Below, piece after piece: positions 46,200 to 61,100 of a stretch of 64,000 nt of DNA. Made by a program: the position numbers and the translations under genes. The stretch lies in contig OY987266.1 in assembly GCA_963920665.1 (NCBI GenBank), forward strand, positions 16,683,001 through 16,747,000. Reading direction: 5' to 3'. This stretch comes from Straminergon stramineum (lineage: Eukaryota > Streptophyta > Bryopsida > Hypnales > Calliergonaceae). How positions within the stretch are numbered: position 1 is the first letter of the stretch; each line of letters starts with the position of its first letter. The notes beneath the pieces are model-generated. The model did no database searches. It was not told the origin of the DNA and worked only from the letters and a program-made list of their open reading frames with translations.

Positions 46200-49100
46200 C
46201 TACATAAGAGGTATGTAAGTCCCACCGTGGCCTTTCCGTAAAATCAAGGGCCCTGCAGAGTCTGGAACTTTATCCAGGACGTTCATGCAGGAATCCACGA
46301 TATCAGAAAAACCCGTGGCAACAGTGGCCAGCTGAACGCGGACACGAATATCGCGCACTAGTTTGAGCAGGTACCTCATGGACTTGCCCAAATAGGTCGT
46401 CTGTTGCAAAGGCGTTCCCCCGGGGGTCAGCCATTTTGTGATATGGTCCAAGTGATCCCCTCGTGCAGAGACCTCCGCACGGTAGAAACGAGCCAATTCC
46501 ATGAGCATGCTGGGAGGCAGAGGGAGCACTTGCACAAACTCCGTCAAGTATTGATCGATGCGTCCTGATTGTAGCATCTGGTTCCATAGCACTGGCACCC
46601 ACTCAGCAGGTTGGTTGAGGTCATAGGCTTCGGCCACAATCAGCGCTTCTTGAAAACGGGGCTGTTCCACCAGTCGGCGCCTAGCGTTCGTTTCCGTCAA
46701 ATTGAGCCACGTTAGCTCGGGCATCCGCAGTTGCAGAGACATCACGGACGCTTGTGCACAACACATACTTGTATTCATGCCTGCGCCGAAAGTAGAGTTG
46801 ACAAATCAATATTACAACATGGCACTCAGAATGACAATCTAACAGTTTAACAATATAAACACAATCACAATATAACAATATAATTACCGACAACATTGGG
46901 CAAAAAGTATTAAGAGCTCGAGCCTCATTGAGTTCTGCGACTAGTTTGCATACCGGCTGAAATATTTGCATATGCTTCTGCGGCCTCCACGTATAAGCGC
47001 ATGGACTCCAACACCTCTTCACTGTGCTCAGGATCATTGTAGCCTACCCAACGTTCCACAGATTTACATGCACGCTCTTTTAATAAAATTGCCATTTCCT
47101 GTGGCATATTGAAATGATTGTATACCTGTACACCCGATCCCCCAAAACGCAGTTGGTAGAAATTCAGCATAATGCGTTAGCCCAAATTAGCAGAGTAGAA
47201 ATATCATCCACAGATCACTAATTCAACAGCACTTCAGAACCTTGCTACGTGGCAAGCTGCGTAACCACTCTAGAAGTAAATATCCCGAAGGAGGGAGATG
47301 GTGATATGGTTATTAGTAATTGCAAGTCCTTGTAAAACCCAGCACTTGCCCACATGGTCATACAGTACCTGAAGGAAAGCATCTTGGTCAAGAGCATTAA
47401 AGCGCTTGAGAGCTGAAAGAATAGCCATGCAGAATCCACGGACAGAGACTGACGAAGCCTCGATGGAGAGATCAAAGAAAGGCTTCTTTTGGAGCAGAAG
47501 CTGCAAACAACCATGCTCGATCAACACGTCCAATATGAAGCGGAGTCGTATAAAGTTGGAGACACCCGTGACGAGTCGTGCTAGAAGAGCGAATTCCCGT
47601 TCGTTCACGAATAAGTCCACGCGATTGGAAACCAAGGAAACCAAAACATCTATCCCGTCCAGGCATGCGGACATTTCGTAATAATAATGTGACAAGATGA
47701 TGAGCTCCACCTGCACCATTGCCCACTCAGCTTATCAGTATGTCGTCAAAAGTAACTTTGAAACGTTAGAATTAATGAACTAATGCTTCATATTTGGACA
47801 TAAATACAGAGTTGTTTTTAAGCTTTAGAAAATCCTCCTAATTTAAGCACTTGAAATACCTCGCACGAGTGAGGAATGTCACGGCCGCTAATGACCAGGC
47901 GCATAAGTGCATGTCCAACTTCAGGGTCTACTGGACAGAGCTGAGCCCAGTCTTTGAAATCAGAGGATCTCCATAACAGCGGCGCTGGACCCTCTTCTCT
48001 GTGTGAAGCTTCCATAAAACCTCCACGATGTGCTGCCAAAAGTCCCTGAAAGCACAAATTCTACTGAGACTCTGAATATCCTTCCTAGACTCATGCGCAG
48101 TAGTCATTATAATGATCAACAAAACAGGAAGACATAGAAGATTGGCGCTATGTATGGTTGAAAAGTATGCTGTAGAGGTACCTTTAGGTAAGACTCGGCT
48201 AGAATTCTTGCAATTGCTTGGGCAGATATCGTATGCGTATCCACCAACAGCTTAGCTTCGGGAAGAGCTTCTTTCCCCTTAAGAGAAAGAAGTTGAAGTA
48301 GCTGGGAAGGAGATTTGGAAGAGGCTTCTGTAAAAGAGAGACCCAGGAAATATCCGATCTCAGCCACTGCAGCTATTCTTCGGCAATGTCCTCGTCCGCA
48401 TTTTTCTCGACATGCATTTGTCAATGCTTTCAAGACCTAAATCCTCACCAAAGTTAGTGTCATATGATAATGCAACACCGACTCAGCAACTAGAACTTGA
48501 GTGAGTGAGTGGCAACCCCAAAGTGCCCAAATGGACCAAACTGGACGCTTCCATGCCTAGAGAATTTGAAATAAATTACATAAGAAGCTTCAAGGAGGGT
48601 AACAAAATGTACCAACAGAAAGTAGAAATCACACCTACATTATGAACGCTTGAATTATGATTTAAATATTACTATGATCGACTGTTAGATTCCAAAGTAG
48701 ACTTTCCATTTTATCTTGAGTACTTGGGGGTTAATTTAAAACCCATAGCGTGAGGAAATATGTACCTGCATGGGAGTAACTGAACCAAAACTCTCAAACA
48801 TATTGGTAGAACGAAGAGAATCTACCACTGCCGGATGCAGAAATGCGGGCACCACAGTTCCCTTTGCTGTAGGCAGAGACAAGGTGGCAATCTTCTGAGC
48901 AGCTTCAACAAGCAGAAGCTCCAAAGGAACATGTCCCGGAGCCAGCTTCTGCTGTAATTGCCTAGCCGCAGTTACCTGGCCAACTTCCACCAGAGCTAAA
49001 ACTGCCCTTTCAACCTCTCCTTCCCCAACTCGTTCTTCCCACCCTCTTGTTTCATCATCCGGCGCTGGAACGTCATCTTCTACAAGGTTAGCCTTGGCCA

Positions 49101-52100
49101 GACTAATCTGATTGTCCCTGGTTCCAGCTTCAGCAACGGGAAGACTATGATGCCTGTTGAGAGCCTCAACTCGATCATCGCGATAGAAACTACTGCGACG
49201 ATCAAGACTGGTTCTGCTAATCTCTTCTGGAGAACTTGGATTGCCATCATCCGTGGTATCCAATTGTGAACGTCTCACCTGCTTGGTTCGACGTTTCAAT
49301 CTTCCAGCTGACCCACCCCGAGCGTTACTAACCTCCCCGACTTGACAACTTCGGGAACGTGACAAGCCGCGTGCATTGTCTTCAGCGGAGATGTCAGATT
49401 GCGATCTTGTATTGGACCTCTTTAAGTGGCTGTCCACACCAGCAACTGCAATTGCTGTCCGGTCCACAGGATTTCCAGAGGCAGGTTCTCCATTCCGGAG
49501 TCCAGTAGTGCTGAACTCCCCAGATGGGAATGACCGTCCCAGGACTGTTTCTTGATCCCTACCAGCTTGTGCCTTCACTTCCGCTTCAACTGCGAGAAGC
49601 CATACTCGAATCTCCAGTTCATGCAGCAAGTGCAGAGGATAAACACTGCCGTCAAAAAAAAGCTACACGTAAGATTCTTGAGCAGAGTTTTCACTGAACC
49701 GTCAGGTCCACATGATTCAAATTTGCACACATAAGGATATGATCGACTGCAGACCTTTGTCAAAAGAAGAACAAAAACATTATCAAACTCCAGGTCTCAG
49801 AAGTTGAACACCATCCCATACCCCAAAACAAATTGCCTTTCCACGTGCATACGTCCTTGCCATCTTGCAGCAAGGATAAGATAAGCTGCGGGAACAAATG
49901 CACATCACAACAAAGGAGTAGGGTGCTTACGGGGAGGTGTTGTTGAGCGAGCCACTAAGCCACTGGAGGGCCAGCAAGAGAATACTATGTAATTCTGCGG
50001 TTGGGACCTGCCCCTCCACTGCATTTGCATGTTTCAAGTAGAACAAACCTGCCTGCGTCACAGAACCCTTCATTCTATCAATTCTAATTATAGCACATCG
50101 TGGTGTGAACCCCTTAAAGTAGATGTTTAGTTTATATTTCAAGATGCACCATTTGCACTCATCTATGATAAACTGCCTAAGCACCCACCTGCAACGGAGG
50201 AAAGTTGTGCTTGGTGAAAAGTGTTTGGCAGTGGGTCCATAGTGCCGCGCGCTCCTCTGGCACATCCCATAACAGCTCTTTCCACTCCACGACCATTGCT
50301 TCTGCCTGCCATGTGAGCGGAGTATATATTCAGGAACAAAACAATATATTACAGAAAGAGGCGCAAGTCAAGAGCAGAGTCAGCCTCCAATCTACAATGG
50401 TGATGACTGAGCTCATCAACAAGGACGAAATACAAACTATAAGAAAGACCATAAAAATGTTCTAGATCAACATTATTAATGTAGTTTTTCAGCTTTTGTA
50501 TCTCAAAATGATGAGATCCTTACTTGCGTCTCAGTTACGTGATGAAGAGCAGAGCTTGTGCGCTGTTCGCTGAGATCCAGCTGTCCTGCCCAACTCCGAG
50601 CCTCCTCCCATTGTCCATTCTTTTCGAGCTCCTGAAGCAATGCTTCATCCTCAAGATCCTTTGCATTGGCCAACAAGCCCAACCCTGAGCGTAAAGCTGG
50701 TTCTGCTAGTTTCATTTTCCAATACATCTTGCGAAATTGAATGGCTGCTAAGCCTCCATCCCCAAAATCTGCTGCTGAAAGCAGTTGCAGGAGACAACGA
50801 CGCTCGTACGGTGATGGACATCCATCCAACATAGCATCTGCTGCTGCCACAGCCGCTGCAGTAATCCATACGGTATTACTCTTCAGATGTTTATGCGGGC
50901 CCTGTTGCCTACGTTGCTCATCTTTCAGACTCCCTGAGAAAGATATCAAATGCGCCCCCGCTTCAGAAATACGCATCTGCGCAAAAGCCTGTGTTGTCCA
51001 AAGTTCCCAGCATGATTCGTGTAAGCGCTTACAATAGTAGTAATAAGGATACGCTTCTATCAGCTATAACAGAACCTATAGAGACAGTATTGTAACATGC
51101 AAACGTATATTATCCATTTCTCACCAATGAGAGGCAGCCCAGAAGAGATAGATCAATAAGTTCCCTACACTAGCATACCTGCTTGAACCGAACTTCCTAG
51201 TCAAAAACTAGGCTGGGAACGTGACTCACCACCCAAGTAAGATTCAGTGTTATCAATATAAAACAATACAATTGTCATGCAATACAGTCTCGAAATTAGG
51301 GTTGCAAGATCGAAGATAATAGGGATTACTCACGATTGTTCAATTTGCAGATACACAGCACTAAAGGTGAATGATGGAACTGACCTGTAAGAAGCGAATA
51401 AACGGCAAAAGCGGTGACGTGGGAGTAAACAATTCAAAGGCCCGAAGCAGGGGAACAAAACGCTGCTGTTCGCACAGAACAGCTACCATAGCGGCTAGTG
51501 ATTCCTGCTCTTCTGCTGCAGTTGGCATATAGGAGGTGATAATCTGATCTTTCTGTCTTTCACTAGTAGATCTTGGGATTGCCCCAGAAGGACGAACTTC
51601 TGCAGATCCTCTCTGATCTTCGACTGCTGTTGTTACATTCTTTGATAGCACACGACACTGTCTTTTGGGGAACATCCGGTCATACTCAAACGCACAACTA
51701 TTAGTTTCAAGCTGATTGTTTGTAGCCTCCACGGCAGCTCCCACAGATGCAGTGACATGAGTGAAAACATCATTCACCCGGATTGCAGAAGTTTCCCTGC
51801 CAAACGCAATGCATTTTCAGGTCAGATCAATTGGAAACTGTCTTACAAAAGTATTCGAGGCAACCTACATGTTGCATCCTATTGTCATACCGGTGATTCT
51901 CTGAGCCATATTTCGATATGCAGTACCTGATGTCTCCAAAGCAACGGGAAGCCTTGAGTGACTAGACAGGCACACATGAAAGGAAGAAAGGGGTGCACTT
52001 AGAACCGAACCTGGCAGCTGTTAGTTCCAGCCATGTTGTCAAGCAAGAGAGGGGTGTCACATCGGCTAGACAGGAGGCCACAATGGCAAGCAATGGCCAT

Positions 52101-55100
52101 CGTAACAATTTGGCTTTGGTCAAGAGTTCTCGGCCTGGCTGCTTTTCTGTCTCGCACTCTGCCAAGAGAGAAAATAACTCCCCTCGCATTCCACTCTCAG
52201 AAGAAGTCGGCCATCCACCTGTAAAGCCTGCAGATAATCAATATGCAACGAGTAGAGGGTCAATCCTATTCAAGACAAATGCATTTTGCTTCGATCAAGT
52301 AATTGAAATATCCAAGAAAAGCTGGTTTTCTTTGTTTCTTGGAACTCCTTACTGCTCCAGCAGAATCATCTAATACACAAATGATAGAATGCCAGAAGCA
52401 TGCAGGAACCAGATTTGAGCTAATTGAGACAAGGGAAGACGGACCTGATGGGAACTCCGAATCATTCTCATCAGATGTTGGAGACTTCGGGGAAGCTGCC
52501 GGAAGGCATTTCAGCACTGTCAGGATGTGACTGCGTAGACGCAAGTCTGTGAACTCCTTGGATGCCTGACCATAGTAGACCAGGCCGGAATATCAACAAG
52601 TCGAGCAGGAAAGAAAAGGAATGAATTTAAAGGCATTGACTCTGACACCGACTAAATCAAGTCTCGTAACTTCACAAATACTTACCACAGTAATAAGGAC
52701 ATGGATAGGGCAACACTCCAGTTGAGCCTCTCCCAGAAACCCCACCTATCAACCAGAAAACACCGTCAGCAAATCTTGCCCTCACTGCAGTATTACCTGC
52801 ATGAGGAAAAACAGCTAAGCAGAGGTTATAAAGAAAGAACGTTACATCGACATAATTGTTCAAAGTGTGAATCGTTTGGAAGATACAGAAGAAGATAATT
52901 ACCCAATCATTGTATCTAGCTATTGTTGCGAGGTAAGTAGTACTCAGAGGAAGCTGATGCCCACGACAAAAAGCTGTCACAAGACTCCACCGCTCACTCA
53001 TAGATCGTTGCACAGTTCTTAACTCAGTCCCATCACCAACTCCGTTCATAAGCCATGCTCCAGCATTGCTTTCAAGCTTCTTTAGACCATCGTAGCTCAA
53101 ACTAGCATCCTCTAATAGCTGCAATATCGCCATCAATGGCTTTCGAGGCCTTGAATTCAACAGCTGTTTGCCACTAAGAATTCCTATACCAGAAGTAGTG
53201 TACTCCACTGCAAGCTCCTGAACCAAGGACTTCATTAAATCAGTCTCTTCTGATTTCAGGTATATGTTCAGATCCTTTATATCTTGATTCTTTATGTAGG
53301 ATGATATCCGATTAAGGGCAGCAACATCCACTTGCAGAAGTTGTGCTGGAAGCCCGCAAAGCTCCAGGAAGGATGTACAAGCGGTCACCACAACGACGTT
53401 GTCGAAATTTGTGATAGCCAACGGAAGCACCTGCATGAAACAGTTGATGTTAGATACTGTGCAACTACAGAAATTAGTCCAAACAAAACAGAATGTCAAG
53501 GGCAATCCAGCGCATAATGAACAGGAAGTATGGAACTTGTTTGTACTTACGGAGAAAAATACCTCCTTATGAAACTTGTACTTACGTATAAATAGGCAGC
53601 TCGTCTGCATACTGAATTCTCAACGCACAAATACGCATGTGGTATCTTAAAAAGGAACACTTTCTCAAAACCAAAATCAAGAGACTGAAGGTTTACAACT
53701 TACCGATCCAATGAGGGATTCTTCAGAATCTGTTAGACTTGATAATAGGCTCAGAGAATCATAGGAGAAAGATTGTCGTCCTGGCAGCGGAGTATAGGAG
53801 CCTGAATTAGATATCCGCGTAGAAAGAAGCGAACTGAAAGCCGCTAGGGGACGACCCCTTCGGAGATGATGCTCAACCTCCAATCCTGTCTCCTGCATTC
53901 AAAGAAATGACGTTCTAAGATGATTAGGATACATAAATCATTGACTTGTATGGACTTCACACAGACCATCTTTCAGAAACTGCATTCGCTTGTTAAAACT
54001 TCGATGAACCTTCGACATAAAAAGCATACCTTCGATCTCAAGAGTTATGGGATATGTACCACAGAAATACTAAAGAGAGACAGGAAAAGGAGACCTTGTT
54101 TGCAGGACTTGGCAGTCTTTTCAAGAATACGGCATGAAAAAACTTCTATGATAGTCAATGTCGAATCGCAAAATGACCTCCCGTACATCTCACACTGGCA
54201 CAACCAAGGTTCCAGTGGTCCTCCGATGCGCGAAAAAAACAACGAAGTATATCAAATCAGATGTGATCACACGATATGTCAAACGAAATAGCATGCTGAC
54301 CTCTGGAGACACAGCAAATAGCTCATCCTTGACAGTGGTTCGTATGGAATTTTCCCAACTTAACACGCTAGTTTCATCCACCTCCACTTCTGATCTTCGG
54401 GGCCCACGCTCTCTGGCAACCATGTCAGGCACAGCTCGAAGAGCTATCTCACTTTTCCCAGCGGCTCCCTGATTTCAGTATATGAACAATCCCACAGGTT
54501 ACAACTTTTTCAGGTTCGCACTCTCGACTAGGAACCTCAAACGTGCTTTAGCCAATTTATTCATAGTAACATTTTTTTCTGTAGATGTAAGCCAAATCGA
54601 AATGGAATGCAATCACAGGGTCATCCCAGTTTCACAAACTGATCAACCTGAACAGCAAGCTGAAGAAGACGGTGGACACTTTTTGGCATCCAGCGAGGCA
54701 TTATTTCTAGAAGAGACGTATCTCCTGCTGCAGATCTGAAGATAGCTTCTCGCCACTCTAAGTAACCAGTCAAGCCCTTCATCCTTCCTCCTTCACAATC
54801 AAGAAAGCGCGAATCAGAGAAAAAGGGGAAAAAGGGCAGAATCCTAAAACAAGTAAATCAAACGACCTCGAAAACAAGAAATGACCAAAAATTAAACCGC
54901 TGCTCATGTCCAGGTCAGACGGTCTATAAGAGCTAGCGACAAAATGCTACCTGTTTTAAGTGCAAGCGGCCCAATAAATCCCCACGCATCATGTCCATAG
55001 CATGCAGCGACTAGAGTGTGCCACAAAGTAGGAAAGCTTTCAAGACCAGGTTGAAGATCCTCCATCAAGCACTGCCAGGAACGGAGGTCCTGCCTATTAG

Positions 55101-58100
55101 CACTTTCCAGTACTAAACATTTCTGAATAGGCAGGGGCCCATACATCAAGGTTGCAACCGCCATTATTTCTCTATTTGGTGAAGTAAAGCCTTCTGCTGC
55201 GAGCAAGGATTTTAATCCGCCACTGACCCCTAGCTCATGGACGGAGTTTGGCGCTGAAATGGTGAGAGCGCTTGCAACAGAGGCATCGTACTCCCGTCCC
55301 TTCAAACGTGAAAGAAGAAGCCACTGTGCCCAGTTGCAGTCACCCTGCAAGCACGAGACATCACTGTCAGCTTGACACAAGGGTATTTTACATTTAAAAA
55401 GCATCAAAATCCGGGTTCTTCAACAAAGTATTCGTATCGAACTGTTGAACATAAATAAGAACATAGAGAGTTCATGAATACCAAGTAGAGGAAGAAAAGG
55501 GGTTGAGGAAACATCAAACGAAGGAGATGAGGATCAGAGTCTTACTACAACAGTCCGCATCGCAGCTGCAGACCCTTTCTCAAGAGCTAAAGAATGAAAA
55601 TTCAGGTATCGCTCCAGGAGATTGATGAGTGAGTACTTCACACAATGCCTAACCACAAGTTCATGTAGTGCTCTGACAGTATCTTTGTGAAAAGTTTCTT
55701 TTTTGGGTACTCCGGAGACAACTGAGGATTGTTTACTCGTGGTGTGGGATGTCTTTCCAGGATTTCGTTGGAAAAGTAGTCCAGCAGCTGCTATTAACGA
55801 AACAAGTTCAGATGTCCCTTGCCAATGAGTACGTAAAAATATATGGCTTCTGACGAGCTTCACTTCCATCATATGCCATAACCACGCACTGCACATGGGT
55901 CGCATGTTGATACCCAAGATATGCACCTTAGGAACTACACACAATATTCCCTCGGTATGCTGTGCTCTTGGGGATTGCTCATCAGCTGAATCCAAATCCG
56001 GATGTTTACCTTCGTCGTGGATATAGTCAACATCCTCATCAGCATCCTGATGAATTAGTAATATTTCATCGTCAAGAACAGAATGAGGAATGTCGTCTAG
56101 TAAGGCAGAGACCTGGGGCCAGTCATGATGCACCACATGGTATTCCAGTTGGGCACCCCAAGATTTATGTTCTCCAGTGACCAGAGACTGATCCAATATT
56201 ACCTGCAACAAAAAAGCTTCAAAACTCTTAGGTGGAATATCGTACAACTGAGATATTTAGGATAGTAGTCCACATCAGCACCGCTCCAAAACTTTCACGA
56301 AAATCGAAAAAAATATGCTATAATAGTAAAATTGTACAGCATGAAAAACTAAAAGCAATATGTCGAATTTATGTCAAGTTGCCTCAGTCCACGACCGTCA
56401 ATTCATAAAAGATGATACCGAAGTATCATATTTGATACTGTCACCGGAATAAAATGCAGAGTGAATTTCGACCCTTCATTAACAAACGACAAAAGGCTGA
56501 ACCACAAAAGTCACTTCAGAGGGCAAAAAAGCGAGCTCCTACAAGAAGTCACTAAGAAAATTGATTGATTCAAATAAATTTGCCCATGTACGAAGGTGAT
56601 GACACTCACCCGGTCCACAGTAACCTCGTCCCAAGCATGCAACCACACTGCAGCCAACACCAGGTACCCTGCAGCTGGATTTGCCTGCTCCCCATCTGCA
56701 ACATCCGAAGCTTCGGGCGCTGCTGCATAATCCCAGGACCCCAAAACCACACCATCAACTTCTCCACACTGTAGAGTGCATGTGCCAGCTACTCCATAGC
56801 CGCACACTAACTGTAACATCTGACGATCGTCGTCACTGGATGAAGGCTCATCTACTGTATGGCCAGAAGTTTTCATCCTCTTACTACGATATGTGCTCCA
56901 GAAACTGCTGCCAGGGTAAAGACCCTGTCCAGAAAAAACACTCATAATCAGTCAAACAAATTCACACAGACCAAATTCAAAGCCAGCAATTCATGTCACA
57001 ATCTCAAGCCACGAAAAATTAAAATTTAACAACCTACTCCAAAACACGCCCAATCAACAAGAACTGTGAGAAATACCAGAAGTGAACGCACACTTAGTAC
57101 CTCTAGGAATGCCGTGATTTCAAGCAGTTGAGAATCCCGAGAACCTAACCGACTAGAACTACGCCGGAGCTCTGCCCTCATCTGCTTACGAAGACCACGC
57201 CTTACAGTTCCAAAGGCTAACTCATAAAGAGTGACATCAATCTCCTCTCCTAATCTTCGTAAAGCAGCCAGTGCCAGAGCTGTTTTTCCCTATATCACGA
57301 CAGATTGTCGGTTAGTAATTTAGACTTCGTACTGTATTGAACAGCGTGGAAGAAATGATGCAATTCAATGTGCTCCTGGGCTACGAAGAACACAAAGATA
57401 CCTTGCAAAGAAATTCGTAAACAATTCCTCGGCCAATCTCCTGTACATCCTGAAACACATCAATCATTTGGGGACGCTGCTCTTGGGCGCCGTTCAAAAA
57501 CTCCCTTGATCGAATTCTATGTAGCTGCACAACAGCGAGAGGAACACGTCCGGCTCTTAAGGCATCTCGTACAACGTTTTCAGCGTTCACCCCCTCACTT
57601 TCCCAACGTGCGAACATGTCCCCAGCGCTTTCAGGTGCTGATCCCCGTCTACTCTTCCCATCTAAAGGACCAGCAGCAGATAAACCCCAAGAACCCCCTG
57701 AACCAGAAAGGACTGCTGTGGGCATTAAGGCACTTGAAGCGACAGCAGCTTCAGAATACAACAGTACTTCAGGATGCTCCTCTATGCTGATGGATGCATT
57801 TTCAGATTCACTATTTTGCGTAGTATTCTCAGCAGGAAATTCAATAATTGGCTTCGTTTTGCTGACTCCCTCTTCATTGCTTGCATCAGCCTAATCAAGC
57901 CCAAAAACAAAGCAGTAAGAGTATTGTCAATTAATATAAGAATCATAGACATATAAACAATCTCGAGAAAATATTGTGAAAGGGGATTCCAAATTGTTGC
58001 AAAACATAAGAAAGAGTAGGATAAGACATAGAATCATCATATATCTACATTAGTTCTTCCATAGAAAGGAATGTGGCTTAAAGGGAGGTAATACATTAGA

Positions 58101-61100
58101 CGTCAGTGCACAGCATGCGATAGGTGAAGTTTATGACTAAGAAATGCTTATTCAACGGATGGGACTATGACCAGACTTCAGTTAAATTAGAAACTTCCAA
58201 AATCTATGTGTTATGGAAATCGAACGCTAACACAGGAAAGACTCAATACCTTGGCGCCTCGACTTGGCCCATTTCGCTTGGCCTGCAATCGGCCCTGTAC
58301 ACTTCTAATCACTACAAGCAATCGAGCAAGCTCGCTGACATGACCTACAGGCTTGGCCTTAGTCAGGTGCTTGTATGAGGATTGTACAGACGATGTAGGA
58401 AGCATGGTTTTAGTTGACCTGAAATGTTGCCGCTGCCAAATCCCATGAGAGCGAATAAGCCTTGTTGAGAATCTGGCTGCCAATTCAAGAAGCCTGTAAT
58501 AATCCCAGACCAAATCAGAATCCCACTGCCAGCAGCAAACAAAGAAAAAGAACTCTCCCAGTCTGATTGAATAACCAGTTTGTTATGCATATTAAGATAC
58601 ATCTACAAAATGTGAGCACACCTAGAGGCTTGTGCAAGCTCATTGTCGGATCCAAATGAACTGGCCACAAGTTCCACAGCAGCAAGCAGCACTTGAGGTA
58701 TCCCAGCTTCAGCAGACCCAACCTGCACAAGTGCCTCCAGCGACCTGGTTACCACATTATTAGTATCGATGAAAGCTACATTTAGACTCCCGTTGGCCAC
58801 ATGCTCGAAACTATTCGTTCAATATGACATCTATTGAAGATAAAGTTGGACAAAGCAACATTTTCCAAAAGAATAGAGGGTACATAAAAAAAATTCTAAT
58901 CGATATAGAAGTAGCACAATGGACCGGTAACACAGTTGCAGCAAAATGTATTCAGTCTGGAAAAAAAAAGGGAATGTACGAAAAAAAAACAAGCAATTGA
59001 GAAATCTTTATGCTGTTCTGACAACACAGAGTGTCCTGCCGTTTCCTTACAGAGAACTTGTGATGAAGCCGACATGAAAGGAAGGATACTTACTTCTCAA
59101 CTTCATCAACTTGAACATAGTCCAGAGTGAGCTGTAGTCTCCGTAACCTCATAAGCTGGATACTCCATCCTAATAAACGCAACCACGTGACTCAATCAAG
59201 TTGCAGCATAAATTTCAAAAAGATAGAAGCTGTTCTCAGCAAAACAAACGAGATGCAAAAGACAAATGCTTGCAGGGACCTCTTTATCTTCAAAAACATT
59301 AATTGTTCCAGCCAAATGGTAGCAATATCACTGTTCTTTTATTTTCAAATACAATTGGATCTCATCTGTGCTGCCATTATGAGAAATTCCTCCAGCAGTA
59401 TATTAAATTATTAGGAACAAAGACATGCTTCCGTAACGCAGCAATTCACTAACCAATTTGCATTAAACCAAATTCCAGACAGGCTCTATTTGCGTAAAGA
59501 TGTATGTTAAGAAATGCTCACCGTTCTCCACGCACAACTGCTCTACCTCCTTAACATTGTTGAAGACAAGGCACCTATCCAACACTTCAATTTGCCATTG
59601 TCGAGGAGCAGGTTTAAGACTCTCAAGAGGTAACAAACAAGCCCATTCACTTGACGCGTTTTCCATTCCCATTCCTTTTTGCCTCTTCAAACTTGGAAAC
59701 CGGTGTTGACAGGTTGCCACTGGAGGAAGGGCCACATATAGCCCCGTTTGCGTTACAGTGTACAGGCACTCTTGAGAGCTGAACACCAAAACATCTTCTG
59801 TGGAGAATTTACTTCGAAATGTCGAAGATCCTTCATTGTCCTTCAGTTGAGCTTCATCTCGTAGCCCGTCACTAATACGTAATCCTTTCTGTGACAAGAT
59901 AAACCCTTGCGAAGTGTTTTCCATGGCACACGTAATGCTGTACGGATTCAGAGCCATTCCAAGTAAACCACTTGAAGACGCGTTGGGTACAAACAATTTT
60001 CTCATAGGCTGCAATTGAGAACGAGCCAAGCCCAATTCTCGAATTTGATACTGGGTTACACGGTCTCTGGACGTAAAACCACTTGCTCCAAGCAGACAGT
60101 TGCTGAAGGTGTTCTTCGACAAAGACGTAGACAGCTCCTCACGCTTAGCAGATATTGCAGCGCCAGGTTGTTCACCCTGAATTGACGAATCAATCCAATT
60201 TCGGTTTGGTACAGCACTTCCGTTAGCTGCAGCGCCAATATCTGATCCAGCTACTTCATAGCCGGACAAGGGCTTCAAAGCATAGCACTCCGCAGCTCGA
60301 CTTCCAGGAGTCTCCAATAAAGTGAGAGGCTTGCTTGCAAAGAAGTCATCAGTGGATATCAGAAAAACAATTCCCTTGTCATCACTTACAGCAATGAGTA
60401 AACAATCAGCAGTCACCGTAACCTGATAGAACCGGTTCTTAACGTAATCCCTCCCTGCTGTCATTGAGCTTTCAGCTCTCTCCTGAGTTGCATCAACTTC
60501 CTTTGTACCATCGGGGTTTCCTTCGCCAGATGGTGAACTTTGTGGCTCTATGGGCTCTTCAACCAGAGAGGGGCTCGTACGACTCTCAGGAATCTCTACT
60601 ACTGCTGGCCTCATTGCGTGTTCTGCCTTTAATTCAACCCTACAAAACTGCGGAACGTTAACTTGTGTAATGAGATCCCCAGTAAGTGAGTTCCACAAGC
60701 AAACCATTCCATCTTCTTTCAAGGCTACAAAAACACGATCTGATAGATCAAAATCCGTCCACGGCACCGCGCCTCCTGAGAGCCCCGCCTTTGAATCAAT
60801 GCGGGAAAGGACTTTCAACTTCTGACGATAAACCCCGGTAATCACAGCATAAAAATGATTAAGAGTTTTGAAGACTCCCCTAACCGGGTGGTTGCCCTCT
60901 TCCACCTTCCCATCTTCCAGAGAGAGGTCATCAGACTGTTGCACAAGTAGTACCGCTACAAGGTTCTGGGCTGAGTTGGACAGCAACCTGGCGATCTGTG
61001 AGTTACTAGACTCACCAACGTCCAGAGAACCTGTTCGTGCAAAGTTGCAAAGAAGTGAAAACGAAGGACCTCCATAAGGAATCGAGAATGAGATGCATTT

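Noticed and set aside
59463..59521. Extension of the first spatacsin exon to the stop at 59463
   Set aside because: A good donor (GTGAGC) at 59521 joins in phase to the conserved exon at 59094-59169, whereas the extension has no family-like sequence.
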